Assembly: GCA_019414265.1 (NCBI GenBank)
Contig: DXMJ01000022.1
Span: forward strand, 286-32,943
DNA from: Collinsella sp.
GTDB lineage: Bacteria; Actinomycetota; Coriobacteriia; Coriobacteriales; Coriobacteriaceae
Direction: 5' to 3'
Length of the DNA stretch: 32,658 nt
The translations under genes were made by a program, and so were the position numbers. Under the pieces are notes generated by a model. The model was not told the origin of the DNA. It searched no databases and was given only the letters and a program-made list of their open reading frames with translations. Numbering within the stretch: the first letter of the stretch is position 1; every line of letters starts with the position of its first letter. Shown piece after piece: positions 10,001-16,960 of the stretch.

Positions 10001-10679
10001 GTGCCTTCTCGGTCGCGGCCTTGCTCGCACCCAGTGCTGCGCGATATGCATCGGCAAGCGCCGAGGTGTCGGCCTGTCCGCGCGCCACATGCACGTCGTC
10101 CATGCCGCCCGGCAGCTGGCTCGACAGCTCCAGCAGCTCGCGCACCAGGCCCTTGATGGTGGTGCCGGCACCAAAGGGACCGCCCTCGCCCGCCATGGGA
10201 TACCAGGCGTAGAGGGCCTTAAGCGAGGCGGCGAGCTCGGGGGCGGCATCGGGCGCCGTCGCGCGGGCCAGCACATGCTCAACAGCCTGGTCCATAAGCT
10301 CGTCGGTATCGGTGAGCACCGTGAACTCGGGATCGATGCCCAGTTCCAACGCGTGCGCGCGCAGGATACGCGAGCACATGCCGTGAATGGTCGAGATCCA
10401 TGCATCGTCGACAGTCAGGGCCTCCTCGTCCATGCCCTCGTCGATGAGCGCGCGGCGCACGCGGTCACGGATCTCGGCCGCGGCGTCTTTGGTAAAGGTA
10501 ATGGCGAGCACCTGGTCCAGATGTTCAACGAACGGACCGGACTCGGGCGAGAGCGCGTAGACGATGCGGCGCGTGAGGGTAAAGGTCTTGCCCGAACCGG
10601 CGCCCGCCGAAACAAACAGCGGACGGTCGAGCGTTTTGACGATCTGCAGCTGTTGCGGCATCAAAGTCGAAAGATCCAT
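7053..10679 (-). CDS. addA: UvrD-like helicase/RecB-type nuclease, AddA-like
   Basis: A 1208-residue protein with superfamily 1A helicase motifs: Walker A AGAGSGKT (residues 25-32, K31), Walker B MIDEFQDTDQ (D347, E348), VGDAQQSIYRFRGAEV, then IMTVHASKGLEYPVV and YVAMTRARELV. The C-terminus holds a RecB-family nuclease domain with IDYKTGG (D1143, K1145) and a following Q-x3-Y motif (LQARVYA). This architecture is AddA/RexA, the motor and one nuclease of the complex that resects double-strand breaks for RecA. It starts three bases after the addB stop, with AAGGAGG inside the end of addB, so translation is coupled. No catalytic residue seems lost. Confidence 0.9.
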   Translation of the reverse strand: MDLSTLMPQQLQIVKTLDRPLFVSAGAGSGKTFTLTRRIVYALSPESGPFVEHLDQVLAITFTKDAAAEIRDRVRRALIDEGMDEEALTVDDAWISTIHGMCSRILRAHALELGIDPEFTVLTDTDELMDQAVEHVLARATAPDAAPELAASLKALYAWYPMAGEGGPFGAGTTIKGLVRELLELSSQLPGGMDDVHVARGQADTSALADAYRAALGASKAATEKAQVALDAIDAFEASGKTMADAARLMMSCTMPRASKAFPKEQVELLKAEAADAFINIVLACGGPALDALVGLARSVEAEYRALKAGQSALDNNDLLRMAYEALRDYPAIRAAYEGRFKMVMIDEFQDTDQMQVDLIRYLTGAGERALCTVGDAQQSIYRFRGAEVEVFRRQERKVGSSAAPEATAVTDAPAGELVKLVRNFRSHDEVLRYVARVFDGDDGGLMQGFLDLEASDGRKDTLVADASRRQALFVAGGSTQERTQAKARAIAERFRALADAGQPQGGMVLLLGRMTNADVYAQAFRDQGLDCVIAGGSVFAQAAEVQTVRALVCALANPADTAQGLMPLLASPMFALGAQEFLALATKLDEQTGETSRRNIDAGIMSDFDVPGLQGLPLVTRAREVLRYALRRVGRDSFAAIARDVVNASGWFVRLAQRGPEGKAIAANVLKALDAVAEAEAECGNSPRSIALAFDRFLAGKEAPGALNEEGDGAVRIMTVHASKGLEYPVVAVAECFGVRKSSGAAQMGRVEGGAQVVALPARFDGVKLADGTFVKGDDVKKQFEHAFKGKGTSLWLPPELMEDVCATGSPAEAFARLRNDDLQLSLEERARLLYVAMTRARELVILAMDAGVSRGKVCAPTFDVEMDLTYDVLRRILPTDSLDMPQLDADRLVFDNSQPGDYELISLAGFTFGEQAFEANASLDAEGRLVRGDTDVAGNAAHSTVPGPADPKPDSFELVYPQAAGVRMGICPFPARDSYSYSSIAAALHAEAEDRAAETRVPMDEAGDDAESDGSEMTDADVAAVELAGNPMALGSAFHAACQWLIEMGADALPAERADALARLWRLTPEQCERFDVALDRWLKSAVRADLLAWPCVRAEVPFFLLGCEDEDIARYGAYAEGAIDALATDPADSSRALVIDYKTGGTPDETPEQLQEKHALQARVYADVLHKAGFEAVTVKFVRVEQANPTIFVEPAEPQVVTYNL

Positions 10680-10682
10680 GGT

Positions 10683-13600
10683 CTACACGTCCCTCCTTAC
10701 AAACGTTCCTTCGTGGTTATACGAGCAGCGCGCATGCGCGGCCTGAGCCGACGTCGGGTCGACGGCGGCAACGTTGCCTGCCTCGAGCTCGCGCAGGCGC
10801 TCGGCGATGCCGGCCTCCACGCGATCGAGCAGGGCATCGAAGTCCATGCTGCCGCCCTCGCCGGGGAAACCTTTCTTAAGGCCCGGGATGCGACCGTCGC
10901 CGCGCTCCTCCTCGAGCAGCTCGGCGCTCGCGGCGCCTCGCAGCGCCGGTTTGCCGCCCTTGGTCGAAAAATAGAGCGCCGCACGGGTATCCAGATCCAG
11001 CGCCCGGCGCATGGCCTGGGCGTAGATGAGCGTTTGGGTATGTGGCGGCAACCAGCGCGGATCGTCGATGGGTGCCGTGCCCGATTCCTCGTCGCGCACC
11101 GTAGGGTCGGCGAGCTTAAACTCCTCAACGCCCGTGCGATGCTTGTAGTCGATCACCACAGCACGATTCTCGGCATCCACATCCACGCGGTCGATGCGCC
11201 CGCCAAGCGGCCAGCCGGCATACTCGACCTTGAGCTCGTTGAAGGCGAACTCCAGATAGCGCGGGGCAAAGGGGGCAAGTGCCTCGGACTCGTAGGCTAG
11301 CACGCCCTCCAACTGCGGCAAGATCTCGGCCACCTGGCGCTCCTCCACCGCAGAAAGCGGCACCAGCGGGCCCTCCGTGCCTCGCTTGCCGGCGTGCTCG
11401 GCCAAGGTCTCGTCAAAGACCTCGCGCAGCAGCTCCTGAGCGCGCGGCAGATTCTCGGGCGTCACGCGCTCCATGCCCTCCTGGGGCAGGCGGGCATGCA
11501 GGTGCTCCAGCACATCGTGGACAAAGTTGCCCTTCTCCATATTTCCAAAGCCCGCATCGATGGACTGGGGCTTCACGCGATACGACACGAACCAGCACAG
11601 TGGGCACGTCGAGTACGCCTCAATCTGCGAGGCGGACGTCAGACGCGGCACGAGCGGTGCGTTCTCGCCCTCGCCATCGCGGCGACGCAGGACCAGGTAC
11701 GGCACGGCCGCCTCACTCAAATGCTGAGGAGCCTCGCATGCGACTCGCTTGCACTCGATGCCCTCGCCGGCCGCTGGATCAAAATCGGCAACGATACCGC
11801 CCTCGCCCACGCACGCAACCTTGGCGGCGCCAGCGGCCTTGTCGTCGTCAGTGGCCTTAGCGTCGTCAGCTGCCTTGTCGGCGTCTGCGGCCTTAGCAGC
11901 TTCAGCGGCCTCGGCATGCGCCCGCAACTCGGTCCACACGGCAGCCGGATAGCACTCGCGCGCCTGGCGATCGTGCGTCACGCGCGCAAGCGCAACCGGG
12001 CCGCGTGCCGCCTGCATCGCGTGGCCAAAGCGCACGCGCAGCAAGGCCGCGGGCTCAAGCGTCACGCCCTCGCGACCAAGGCTCGCCGCCAGCGTGGCCA
12101 GCGGACCCTCCTCATGTGAGAGCGGATAGCTGTCCAGATCGACATCGGCAAACAGCGCGGCATCGTAGCTGCCGGGGCGCAGAGCCGCCGCATCGGCAAG
12201 CGAAGCAAAACGAACCTGAGCACGTGGCGCACGGTCAACCTCGTAGGTCTCGTAATCGTAGGCGGTGCTACGCTTGTCCACCTTGGTGCGAACGCCATCG
12301 AGCACGGGCACGGTCGCAGCCTGCGACACGTCGAGCGCGCGAGCGCCATTCATAAGGATGTCGATGACGTGGCGCAGCAGGGCCACCTCCGCCTGGCGAC
12401 GGGCCTGGCCATCCAAGCTGCCCAGCGAGCGATCGGGCAACGCCTCGGCAACGGCAAGCATGGCCTTGAGCGCCGTCACGGGCTTGTCACGCCACAGCGC
12501 CTGGAACACGTCCGAGACCACACACGGCACGTTCTTAAACCAGTTCTCGTCGCTCGCCGCCTTGCGCGCGCCCCTCACCTGGCCTTGGACACTCTGCAGC
12601 AGGCTCTTAACGCCCGCGGTAGTCTTGCTGCGCGAGAGACGCATATTCTTATCGAAGGCACGGGCATTGACGGCATCAGCGCCCGAAAGCGGACTGTAGA
12701 TCCAGTCGGTAAGCTCCGGCGCGGGCCACCACTCGGTCTTTGACGCCGCACCCTCATCGGCGGCCTTCATGCGCTCGATTAGGCCGGCAAGCGCCGCAAA
12801 CTGCCTGCCCGCAATGGATTGGGAAAACTCCGTGAACTCAGCTGTCTCGGCGGCGATATGACGAGCCGCCAGACGAGAGGCGAGCTCACCGAACAGCTGG
12901 GGTGCCCGGGCAGAAACAACGAGCACGCGCACAGGGTCGGCGGGCGTTGCAGTAGCTTTATCGGCCTTGGACTCCTTGTGCACTTTCACCAACTTATCGA
13001 TGGCGTCCGCATAGACATGAGCACGGGCATGGGGCCCGGCGACCTCAATAAAGGCAGGCTGAGCGGCGGTCCCGCAAGCGGCATCAGACGCGCCGACACC
13101 CTCCCCCAGCGGCCCGACCTCAAACAGCACACCGCGGGCATCAAATGCCGCGGCAAGCTCCTCGCGCATCGCCGCTTGCTCGCGGGCAAGCAGCACGACG
13201 ACCTCTCCCCCATTGTTCGCCACGGCAGACAGCAGCTCGAGCAGACCGTGCGTAAACGACGTGATACCGCGCACGCATACGGCGCGGGTGCACGCCGGCA
13301 GGTTATCGGCCAGGGCACCGGCCATAATGTCAGCCGCCTCGCAGGGCTCGACCATATCTCGACGGTCCAAACCACCCGCGTAGGCACGCAAAAGCTCGAA
13401 CACACGAGCCTCGGCATCGCTTTTTGGCTCAGGCTGGCAATTGTTGCCACCGCATCGCTCGGCCGCCGTCCCCGCCACACCCGGCAGCACATCGCGGGCC
13501 ATGCGCGCAAGCATGCGCACCGTGCCCTGGCTGCGCGAAAGCGGCTGCAGGTCGGCATCGTCGAGACGCGTGACCATGTCTGAGAACAGCATCTGGCGCT

Positions 13601-13853
13601 GCAGGTTGTCGACGAAACCGCGCCCGTCGCCCAAAAGCTCCCAAAGCGAGCGAAGCCACGATGTAGGCGTCTTGTAGTCAATACCCAGCGAAATCCCGGC
13701 TTCCGCCGCATCATGACGGCACAGGTCGAGCTCGGCAAACGTTGGCGCCAGCAACACGGCACGCCCGTGGCGGGCAATAAGGTCGGCAAGCAGCGCCGAC
13801 TCGGCATCGCTCAAATCCGTGCCGGCATTGGTGGTATAGATTCGAACAGACAT
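10683..13853 (-). CDS. addB: PD-(D/E)XK nuclease, AddB/RexB-like partner
   Basis: A 1056-residue partner of the AddA-like protein, encoded just upstream. The C-terminal nuclease domain has GRIDRVDV followed by VIDYKHRTG (D902, K904). The N-terminal half has no recognisable Walker A, consistent with the inactive helicase-like region of AddB/RexB. AddB normally carries a 4Fe-4S cluster held by one cysteine before and three after the nuclease core. Here C750 and C753 are present, but the C-terminal tail has only C1043, so the cluster is probably absent, as in RexB. A run of five 18-base repeats inserts an Ala/Asp/Lys-rich linker. GGAGG precedes the ATG by about four bases. Identity rests on architecture plus neighbour, since AddB sequences diverge strongly. 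Confidence 0.82.
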   Translation of the reverse strand: MSVRIYTTNAGTDLSDAESALLADLIARHGRAVLLAPTFAELDLCRHDAAEAGISLGIDYKTPTSWLRSLWELLGDGRGFVDNLQRQMLFSDMVTRLDDADLQPLSRSQGTVRMLARMARDVLPGVAGTAAERCGGNNCQPEPKSDAEARVFELLRAYAGGLDRRDMVEPCEAADIMAGALADNLPACTRAVCVRGITSFTHGLLELLSAVANNGGEVVVLLAREQAAMREELAAAFDARGVLFEVGPLGEGVGASDAACGTAAQPAFIEVAGPHARAHVYADAIDKLVKVHKESKADKATATPADPVRVLVVSARAPQLFGELASRLAARHIAAETAEFTEFSQSIAGRQFAALAGLIERMKAADEGAASKTEWWPAPELTDWIYSPLSGADAVNARAFDKNMRLSRSKTTAGVKSLLQSVQGQVRGARKAASDENWFKNVPCVVSDVFQALWRDKPVTALKAMLAVAEALPDRSLGSLDGQARRQAEVALLRHVIDILMNGARALDVSQAATVPVLDGVRTKVDKRSTAYDYETYEVDRAPRAQVRFASLADAAALRPGSYDAALFADVDLDSYPLSHEEGPLATLAASLGREGVTLEPAALLRVRFGHAMQAARGPVALARVTHDRQARECYPAAVWTELRAHAEAAEAAKAADADKAADDAKATDDDKAAGAAKVACVGEGGIVADFDPAAGEGIECKRVACEAPQHLSEAAVPYLVLRRRDGEGENAPLVPRLTSASQIEAYSTCPLCWFVSYRVKPQSIDAGFGNMEKGNFVHDVLEHLHARLPQEGMERVTPENLPRAQELLREVFDETLAEHAGKRGTEGPLVPLSAVEERQVAEILPQLEGVLAYESEALAPFAPRYLEFAFNELKVEYAGWPLGGRIDRVDVDAENRAVVIDYKHRTGVEEFKLADPTVRDEESGTAPIDDPRWLPPHTQTLIYAQAMRRALDLDTRAALYFSTKGGKPALRGAASAELLEEERGDGRIPGLKKGFPGEGGSMDFDALLDRVEAGIAERLRELEAGNVAAVDPTSAQAAHARCSYNHEGTFVRRDV
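11818..11907. repeat. 18-bp tandem repeat inside addB
   Basis: Five consecutive 18-base units starting at 11818, 11836, 11854, 11872 and 11890. Two examples are GCCTTGTCGTCGTCAGTG and GCCTTAGCGTCGTCAGCT. On the coding strand each unit gives six residues such as TDDDKA, ADDAKA, ADADKA and AEAAKA. The repeats keep frame and form a charged Ala/Asp/Lys linker between the helicase-like and nuclease regions. Confidence 0.85.
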
Positions 13854-13984
13854 GGTCCTCCGCTCAAACTGTTCGCAATAATCAATGTATCCATCCTACC
13901 CGCCCACGCGGACAGATTGCTACCTCAGCTCCATGTTTTGGTGCAAAGCAACCTGACCCCAACGCACCAGCCGATTGCGGGCAT

Positions 13985-14011
13985 ATAAAAACCGCCCCCG
14001 AAGGGACGGTT
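13985..14011 (-). terminator. Rho-independent terminator after the YerC-like gene
   Basis: Read on the minus strand, AACCGTCCC and GGGGCGGTT form a 9-bp stem (one G-U pair) around a TTCG tetraloop and are followed by TTTATAT. It lies 28 bases after the stop of the TrpR-like gene. Confidence 0.85.
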
Positions 14012-14038
14012 CTGCACAATTCGTTTGTTGTCGCTGGC

Positions 14039-14338
14039 CTACTCGCCATCCTCCAGCTTGATGAGGATCTTGCGATAGCCGCCGTACTCGCCGTTCAGCG
14101 CCTTTGAAACGCGGCTCACCGTGGTGGACGAAGCGCCGGTACGCGCCTGAACCTCGACATAGGGCTCGCCCTCGTCCAGGTAACGCGCGACTTGCAGACG
14201 CTGCGATAGATCGCAAATCTCACGCGGCGTGCAGATATCGGTCAAAAACGCTTGGATATCTTTCTCGTCGTCCAAAAGGCTAAATGCGTGGACCAGCTGC
14301 TTGACATCAGGCTTGTCAAACATGTTCTCGATATTCAT
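14039..14338 (-). CDS. YerC/YecD family TrpR-related regulator
   Basis: A 99-residue DNA-binding protein. The central part, ICTPREICDLSQRLQVARYL, is followed by a helix-turn-helix ARTGASSTTVSRVSKAL (about residues 64-80), the hallmark of the YerC/YecD branch of Trp-repressor-like proteins. The family is widespread in Firmicutes and Coriobacteria, with few defined targets. In B. subtilis the gene sits beside pcrB and pcrA. Here it is close to the addAB pair, so a link with DNA repair genes is possible but not shown. It has its own terminator and is divergent from the holin-like gene. Confidence 0.93.
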   Translation of the reverse strand: MNIENMFDKPDVKQLVHAFSLLDDEKDIQAFLTDICTPREICDLSQRLQVARYLDEGEPYVEVQARTGASSTTVSRVSKALNGEYGGYRKILIKLEDGE

Positions 14339-14661
14339 CGATCACCGCCAAACCCGCCAAAAGGCATCGAAGTTGATACTGACATCGGGCATCGCTCGCC
14401 CGTTCTATGCAATAGGGCAACGCCTGTGGCTTTTGCCCGTAGCAGTTTAGCACACCACCAAACTAAAGCGACAAGACTCTCTGCCAGCGGCACATTTTCT
14501 AGGACGAACGCCGTTTTGAAACCGAATACGCACGCAAGCTCCACGAATATCTGAGACAATGGGCGCCCAAACAGGGCCGTGCCCGCGCATCTATCCGAGT
14601 TGCAAAGGCATGTGCCTCTCACGCCTCTTTGCCACGTCTTGCGCAAGAAAGGATTCACACC
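14339..14661. other. Divergent intergenic region (323 bp)
   Basis: It separates the minus-strand YerC-like gene from the plus-strand holin-like gene and must hold both promoters. No convincing -35/-10 pair stood out on either strand. Short GC-rich inverted pieces occur near 14567-14585. No open frame with a plausible ribosome binding site was found. Confidence 0.5.
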
Positions 14662-15027
14662 ATGCGCTTTATGCTTAACTGGCTCTTTACCTCAATCGCC
14701 ATCGCGATCGCAACGTTTCTCGTCCCCGGCATTCAGCCCTTCGGCATGGCCGACGCCTGGGTGTGTTTTGCCTTCGTGGGACTGTTCCTCAACATAGTCG
14801 ACTCGCTCGTAAAGCCGTTCCTGACGGTCATCTCGCTGCCGCTCACTATTATCACGCTTGGTATTTTTCAGCTTGTGGTCAACAGCTTTATGCTCGAGCT
14901 GGCCAGCTACCTGTCGGTCAATCTGCTGGGCGCGGGTATCTCCATTGCCAGCTTTGGATCGGCCTTTATGGGCAGCATCCTGGTATCCATCATGCGCAGC
15001 ATTCTCGACAGCGTCGCCAGGAACTAA
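14662..15027 (+). CDS. Phage holin family / YvlD-like small membrane protein
   Basis: A 121-residue protein with four hydrophobic segments (roughly residues 5-25, 30-50, 55-80 and 90-115). The LFLNIVDSLVKPFLTVISLPLTIITLGIF block is characteristic of the YvlD/phage_holin_4_2 family, widespread chromosomal membrane proteins that are not tied to a prophage. I chose the ATG at 14662 because AAAGGA lies eight bases before it. An upstream in-frame ATG at 14629 would add eleven non-hydrophobic residues without a good site. No other phage gene is near, so lysis is an unlikely role. Function is unknown. Confidence 0.88.
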   Translation: MRFMLNWLFTSIAIAIATFLVPGIQPFGMADAWVCFAFVGLFLNIVDSLVKPFLTVISLPLTIITLGIFQLVVNSFMLELASYLSVNLLGAGISIASFGSAFMGSILVSIMRSILDSVARN

Positions 15028-15063
15028 AGCGACCGGATTCGGACCGCCACAACACACCCAAAG

Positions 15064-15100
15064 AAGGCCGTCCATCGCAACGATGGGCGGCCTTGTCATT
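15064..15100 (+). terminator. Hairpin terminator after the holin-like gene
   Basis: AAGGCCGTCCATCG (15064-15077) pairs with CGATGGGCGGCCTT (15081-15094) across a CAA loop, with one T-G pair. The following tract GTCATTTGTC is only moderately T-rich, so efficiency is uncertain. Confidence 0.65.
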
Positions 15101-15163
15101 TGTCGAGCCTCAGAGGGCAAGAAAATCCGGCATTTCTGCCCCGTCCCCCAATGGCAGGTGGGA

Positions 15164-15592
15164 CTAGATGACGTAGTCGTAGCCCTCGTTGGGGGCAACG
15201 AGCGCATCGAGCGTCACACCGTCGAGGTAGTCGTTGATGAGCTTGTCCAGGTTCTTCCACACGTCGAGCGTGGGGCACTCGTCCGAACGCGAGCAGCCCT
15301 TGCAGTCGCCGTCCAGGCATGCGACCGGTGCCAGGCTGCCCTCGGTCAGGCGCAAGATCTCGCCCACCGTGTACTGCTCGGGCGGGCGCGTGAGCACGTA
15401 GCCGCCACCCTTGCCGCGCATGCCCGAGAGCATATTGGCGCGGACGAGCGTAGCCAAAATGTTCTCCAGATATTTCTCAGAAATCCCCTGACGCGCCGCG
15501 ATCTCTTTGAGGGGAATGCGGCCTGCCGCCTGGTGCTCGGCCAGGTCGACCATAACGCGCAGGGCATATCTGCCCTTTGTGGAAACCAACAT
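15164..15592 (-). CDS. Rrf2-family transcriptional regulator
   Basis: A 142-residue winged-helix regulator. The N-terminus MLVSTKGRYALRVMVDLA and the segment SGMRGKGGGYVLTRP (the wing) are classic Rrf2. Cysteines C92, C97, C100 and C106 lie in the region that holds the iron-sulfur cluster in IscR (C92, C98, C104), so a cluster or redox sensing is plausible. CymR, the cysteine regulator of Bacillus, lacks them. It is transcribed divergently from cysK across 252 bases, so control of cysK and of itself in response to sulfur or Fe-S status is the natural inference. AAAGG stands about nine bases before the ATG. Confidence 0.93.
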   Translation of the reverse strand: MLVSTKGRYALRVMVDLAEHQAAGRIPLKEIAARQGISEKYLENILATLVRANMLSGMRGKGGGYVLTRPPEQYTVGEILRLTEGSLAPVACLDGDCKGCSRSDECPTLDVWKNLDKLINDYLDGVTLDALVAPNEGYDYVI

Positions 15593-15709
15593 ATATATTG
15601 CTGCCTTTCGGTCTTTTAATTCGTAGAAATTCTAGCCGAAAAATTGGTTTTGAAAATACCTATTCCCGTCAAGCTGGTTAATCGACTCGCAATAATCTTC
15701 TATTTCCTA

Positions 15710-15738
15710 TTGCGTTACTAGGCTTTACTGTCTACTAT
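15710..15738 (+). promoter_or_regulatory. Candidate promoter of cysK
   Basis: TTGCGT (15710-15715), a 17-base spacer, and TACTAT (15733-15738) fit a housekeeping promoter. The predicted leader is about 100 bases and contains a hairpin AACCCA/TGGGTT near 15763-15784. The same interval must also carry the Rrf2 operator and the divergent Rrf2 promoter, which I could not place firmly. Confidence 0.6.
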
Positions 15739-15844
15739 GCTTGCCAACAGCAAAAAGAACAACCCATAAAGTTTGTGGGTTTGCTGCTACACACACCGTG
15801 AACCCACACGGTATCCAGCCATTTGAACACTTTGGAGGTTCACC

Positions 15845-16783
15845 ATGAGCAATGTTTATACGTCCATCGATCAGCTTATCGGCCACACCCCGCTTCTGGA
15901 GCTCACTCACTTTGAGGCCGATGAGGACCTCAAGGCCCGCGTGCTCGTCAAGCTGGAATACTTCAACCCCGCCGGGTCCGTCAAAGACCGCGTCGCCAAG
16001 AACATGATCGACGAGGCCGAGAAGGCCGGCAAGCTCGTGCGCGGCGGCGACTACACCATCATCGAGCCCACGAGCGGCAACACCGGCGTCGGCATCGCCT
16101 CGGTGGCGGCGGCTCGCGGCTACAAGGTGATCATCACCATGCCCGAGACCATGTCCGTCGAGCGCCGCAAACTTATGCAGGCATACGGCGCACAGCTCGT
16201 GCTCACCGACGGTTCCAAGGGCATGAAGGGCGCCATCGCCAAGGCCGAGGAACTGCAGAAGGAGACACCCAACAGCATTATCGCCGGCCAGTTTGTAAAC
16301 CCCGCCAACCCCGCCATCCACAAGGCCACGACCGGCCCCGAGATCTGGGAGGACACCGACGGCAAGGTCGACATCTTCGCCGCCGGCGTTGGCACCGGCG
16401 GCACCGTGACCGGCGTGGGCGAGTTCCTCAAGGAGCAGAACCCCGAGATTCAGGTTGTCGCCGTCGAGCCCGCCACTTCCCCAGTGCTCTCCAAGGGCCA
16501 GGCCGGCCCGCACAAGATCCAGGGTATCGGCGCCGGCTTTGTGCCCGACGTCCTCGACACCCAGATCTATGACGAGATCATCCCCGTCGAGAACGACGAC
16601 GCCTTTGCCACCGGCCGCGCCGTGGGCCACAAGGAGGGCGTGCTCGTGGGCATTTCGTCCGGCGCCGCCGTGTGGGCCGCACTGCAGCTGGCCAAGCGCC
16701 CCGAGAACGAGGGCAAGACCATCGTGGCTCTGCTTGCCGACACCGGTGAGCGCTACCTGTCCACGGCACTCTTCCAGGACTAG
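15845..16783 (+). CDS. cysK: Cysteine synthase (O-acetylserine sulfhydrylase)
   Basis: A PLP enzyme that makes cysteine from O-acetylserine and sulfide. The 312-residue length is normal. The PLP lysine is K47 in NPAGSVKDR. The substrate-binding loop EPTSGNTG is at about residues 74-81. The phosphate-binding GTGGTVTGVG lies in the middle, and KIQGIGAGFVP follows, all as in CysK. GGAGG is seven bases before the ATG. It is divergent from an Rrf2 regulator with IscR-like cysteines, and a terminator follows about 110 bases downstream. The next gene, mnmA, uses cysteine-derived sulfur, although a cysteine desulfurase is not in the window. Confidence 0.96.
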   Translation: MSNVYTSIDQLIGHTPLLELTHFEADEDLKARVLVKLEYFNPAGSVKDRVAKNMIDEAEKAGKLVRGGDYTIIEPTSGNTGVGIASVAAARGYKVIITMPETMSVERRKLMQAYGAQLVLTDGSKGMKGAIAKAEELQKETPNSIIAGQFVNPANPAIHKATTGPEIWEDTDGKVDIFAAGVGTGGTVTGVGEFLKEQNPEIQVVAVEPATSPVLSKGQAGPHKIQGIGAGFVPDVLDTQIYDEIIPVENDDAFATGRAVGHKEGVLVGISSGAAVWAALQLAKRPENEGKTIVALLADTGERYLSTALFQD

Positions 16784-16879
16784 GGCCTCGCCCATAGGTT
16801 GAGCCCAGGACGAATCGGTCTCCTCTCTCCCGGCAGTCTAAGCCCATCCCATCAGGGCGTCCCACGAGTCGTCCGAACT

Positions 16880-16888
16880 TGCTACAAT
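16880..16888 (+). promoter_or_regulatory. Candidate extended -10 promoter of mnmA
   Basis: TGCTACAAT fits an extended -10 element (TGn followed by TACAAT). No clear -35 is seen at the usual distance. It ends four bases before a terminator-like stem, so the predicted start of transcription falls on the hairpin. Confidence 0.45.
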
Positions 16889-16892
16889 GTCT

Positions 16893-16931
16893 GCGGCGCG
16901 GAACCAGCCTCCCGCGCCGCTTTTCTTTTTT
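16893..16931 (+). terminator. Rho-independent terminator between cysK and mnmA
   Basis: GCGGCGCG (16893-16900) pairs with CGCGCCGC (16913-16920) and is followed at once by TTTTCTTTTTT. It would end cysK transcription. Because a promoter-like element lies just upstream, it could also act as a leader attenuator of mnmA. Confidence 0.85.
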
Positions 16932-16960
16932 GGCCACATGCCACCAAGGAGAACCTCCCC

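Noticed and set aside
7848..11300. 1150-codon open frame on the plus strand opposite addA and addB
   Set aside because: It runs across two real genes, is rich in Arg/His/Leu as expected from antisense GC bias, and lacks a start site.
14662..15027. Prophage remnant suggested by the holin-like protein
   Set aside because: The family is a common chromosomal one and no other phage gene is nearby.
15762..15785. Hairpin in the cysK leader as a T-box or SAM riboswitch
   Set aside because: No T-box consensus and no SAM-riboswitch core are visible. The stem is only 6 bp.
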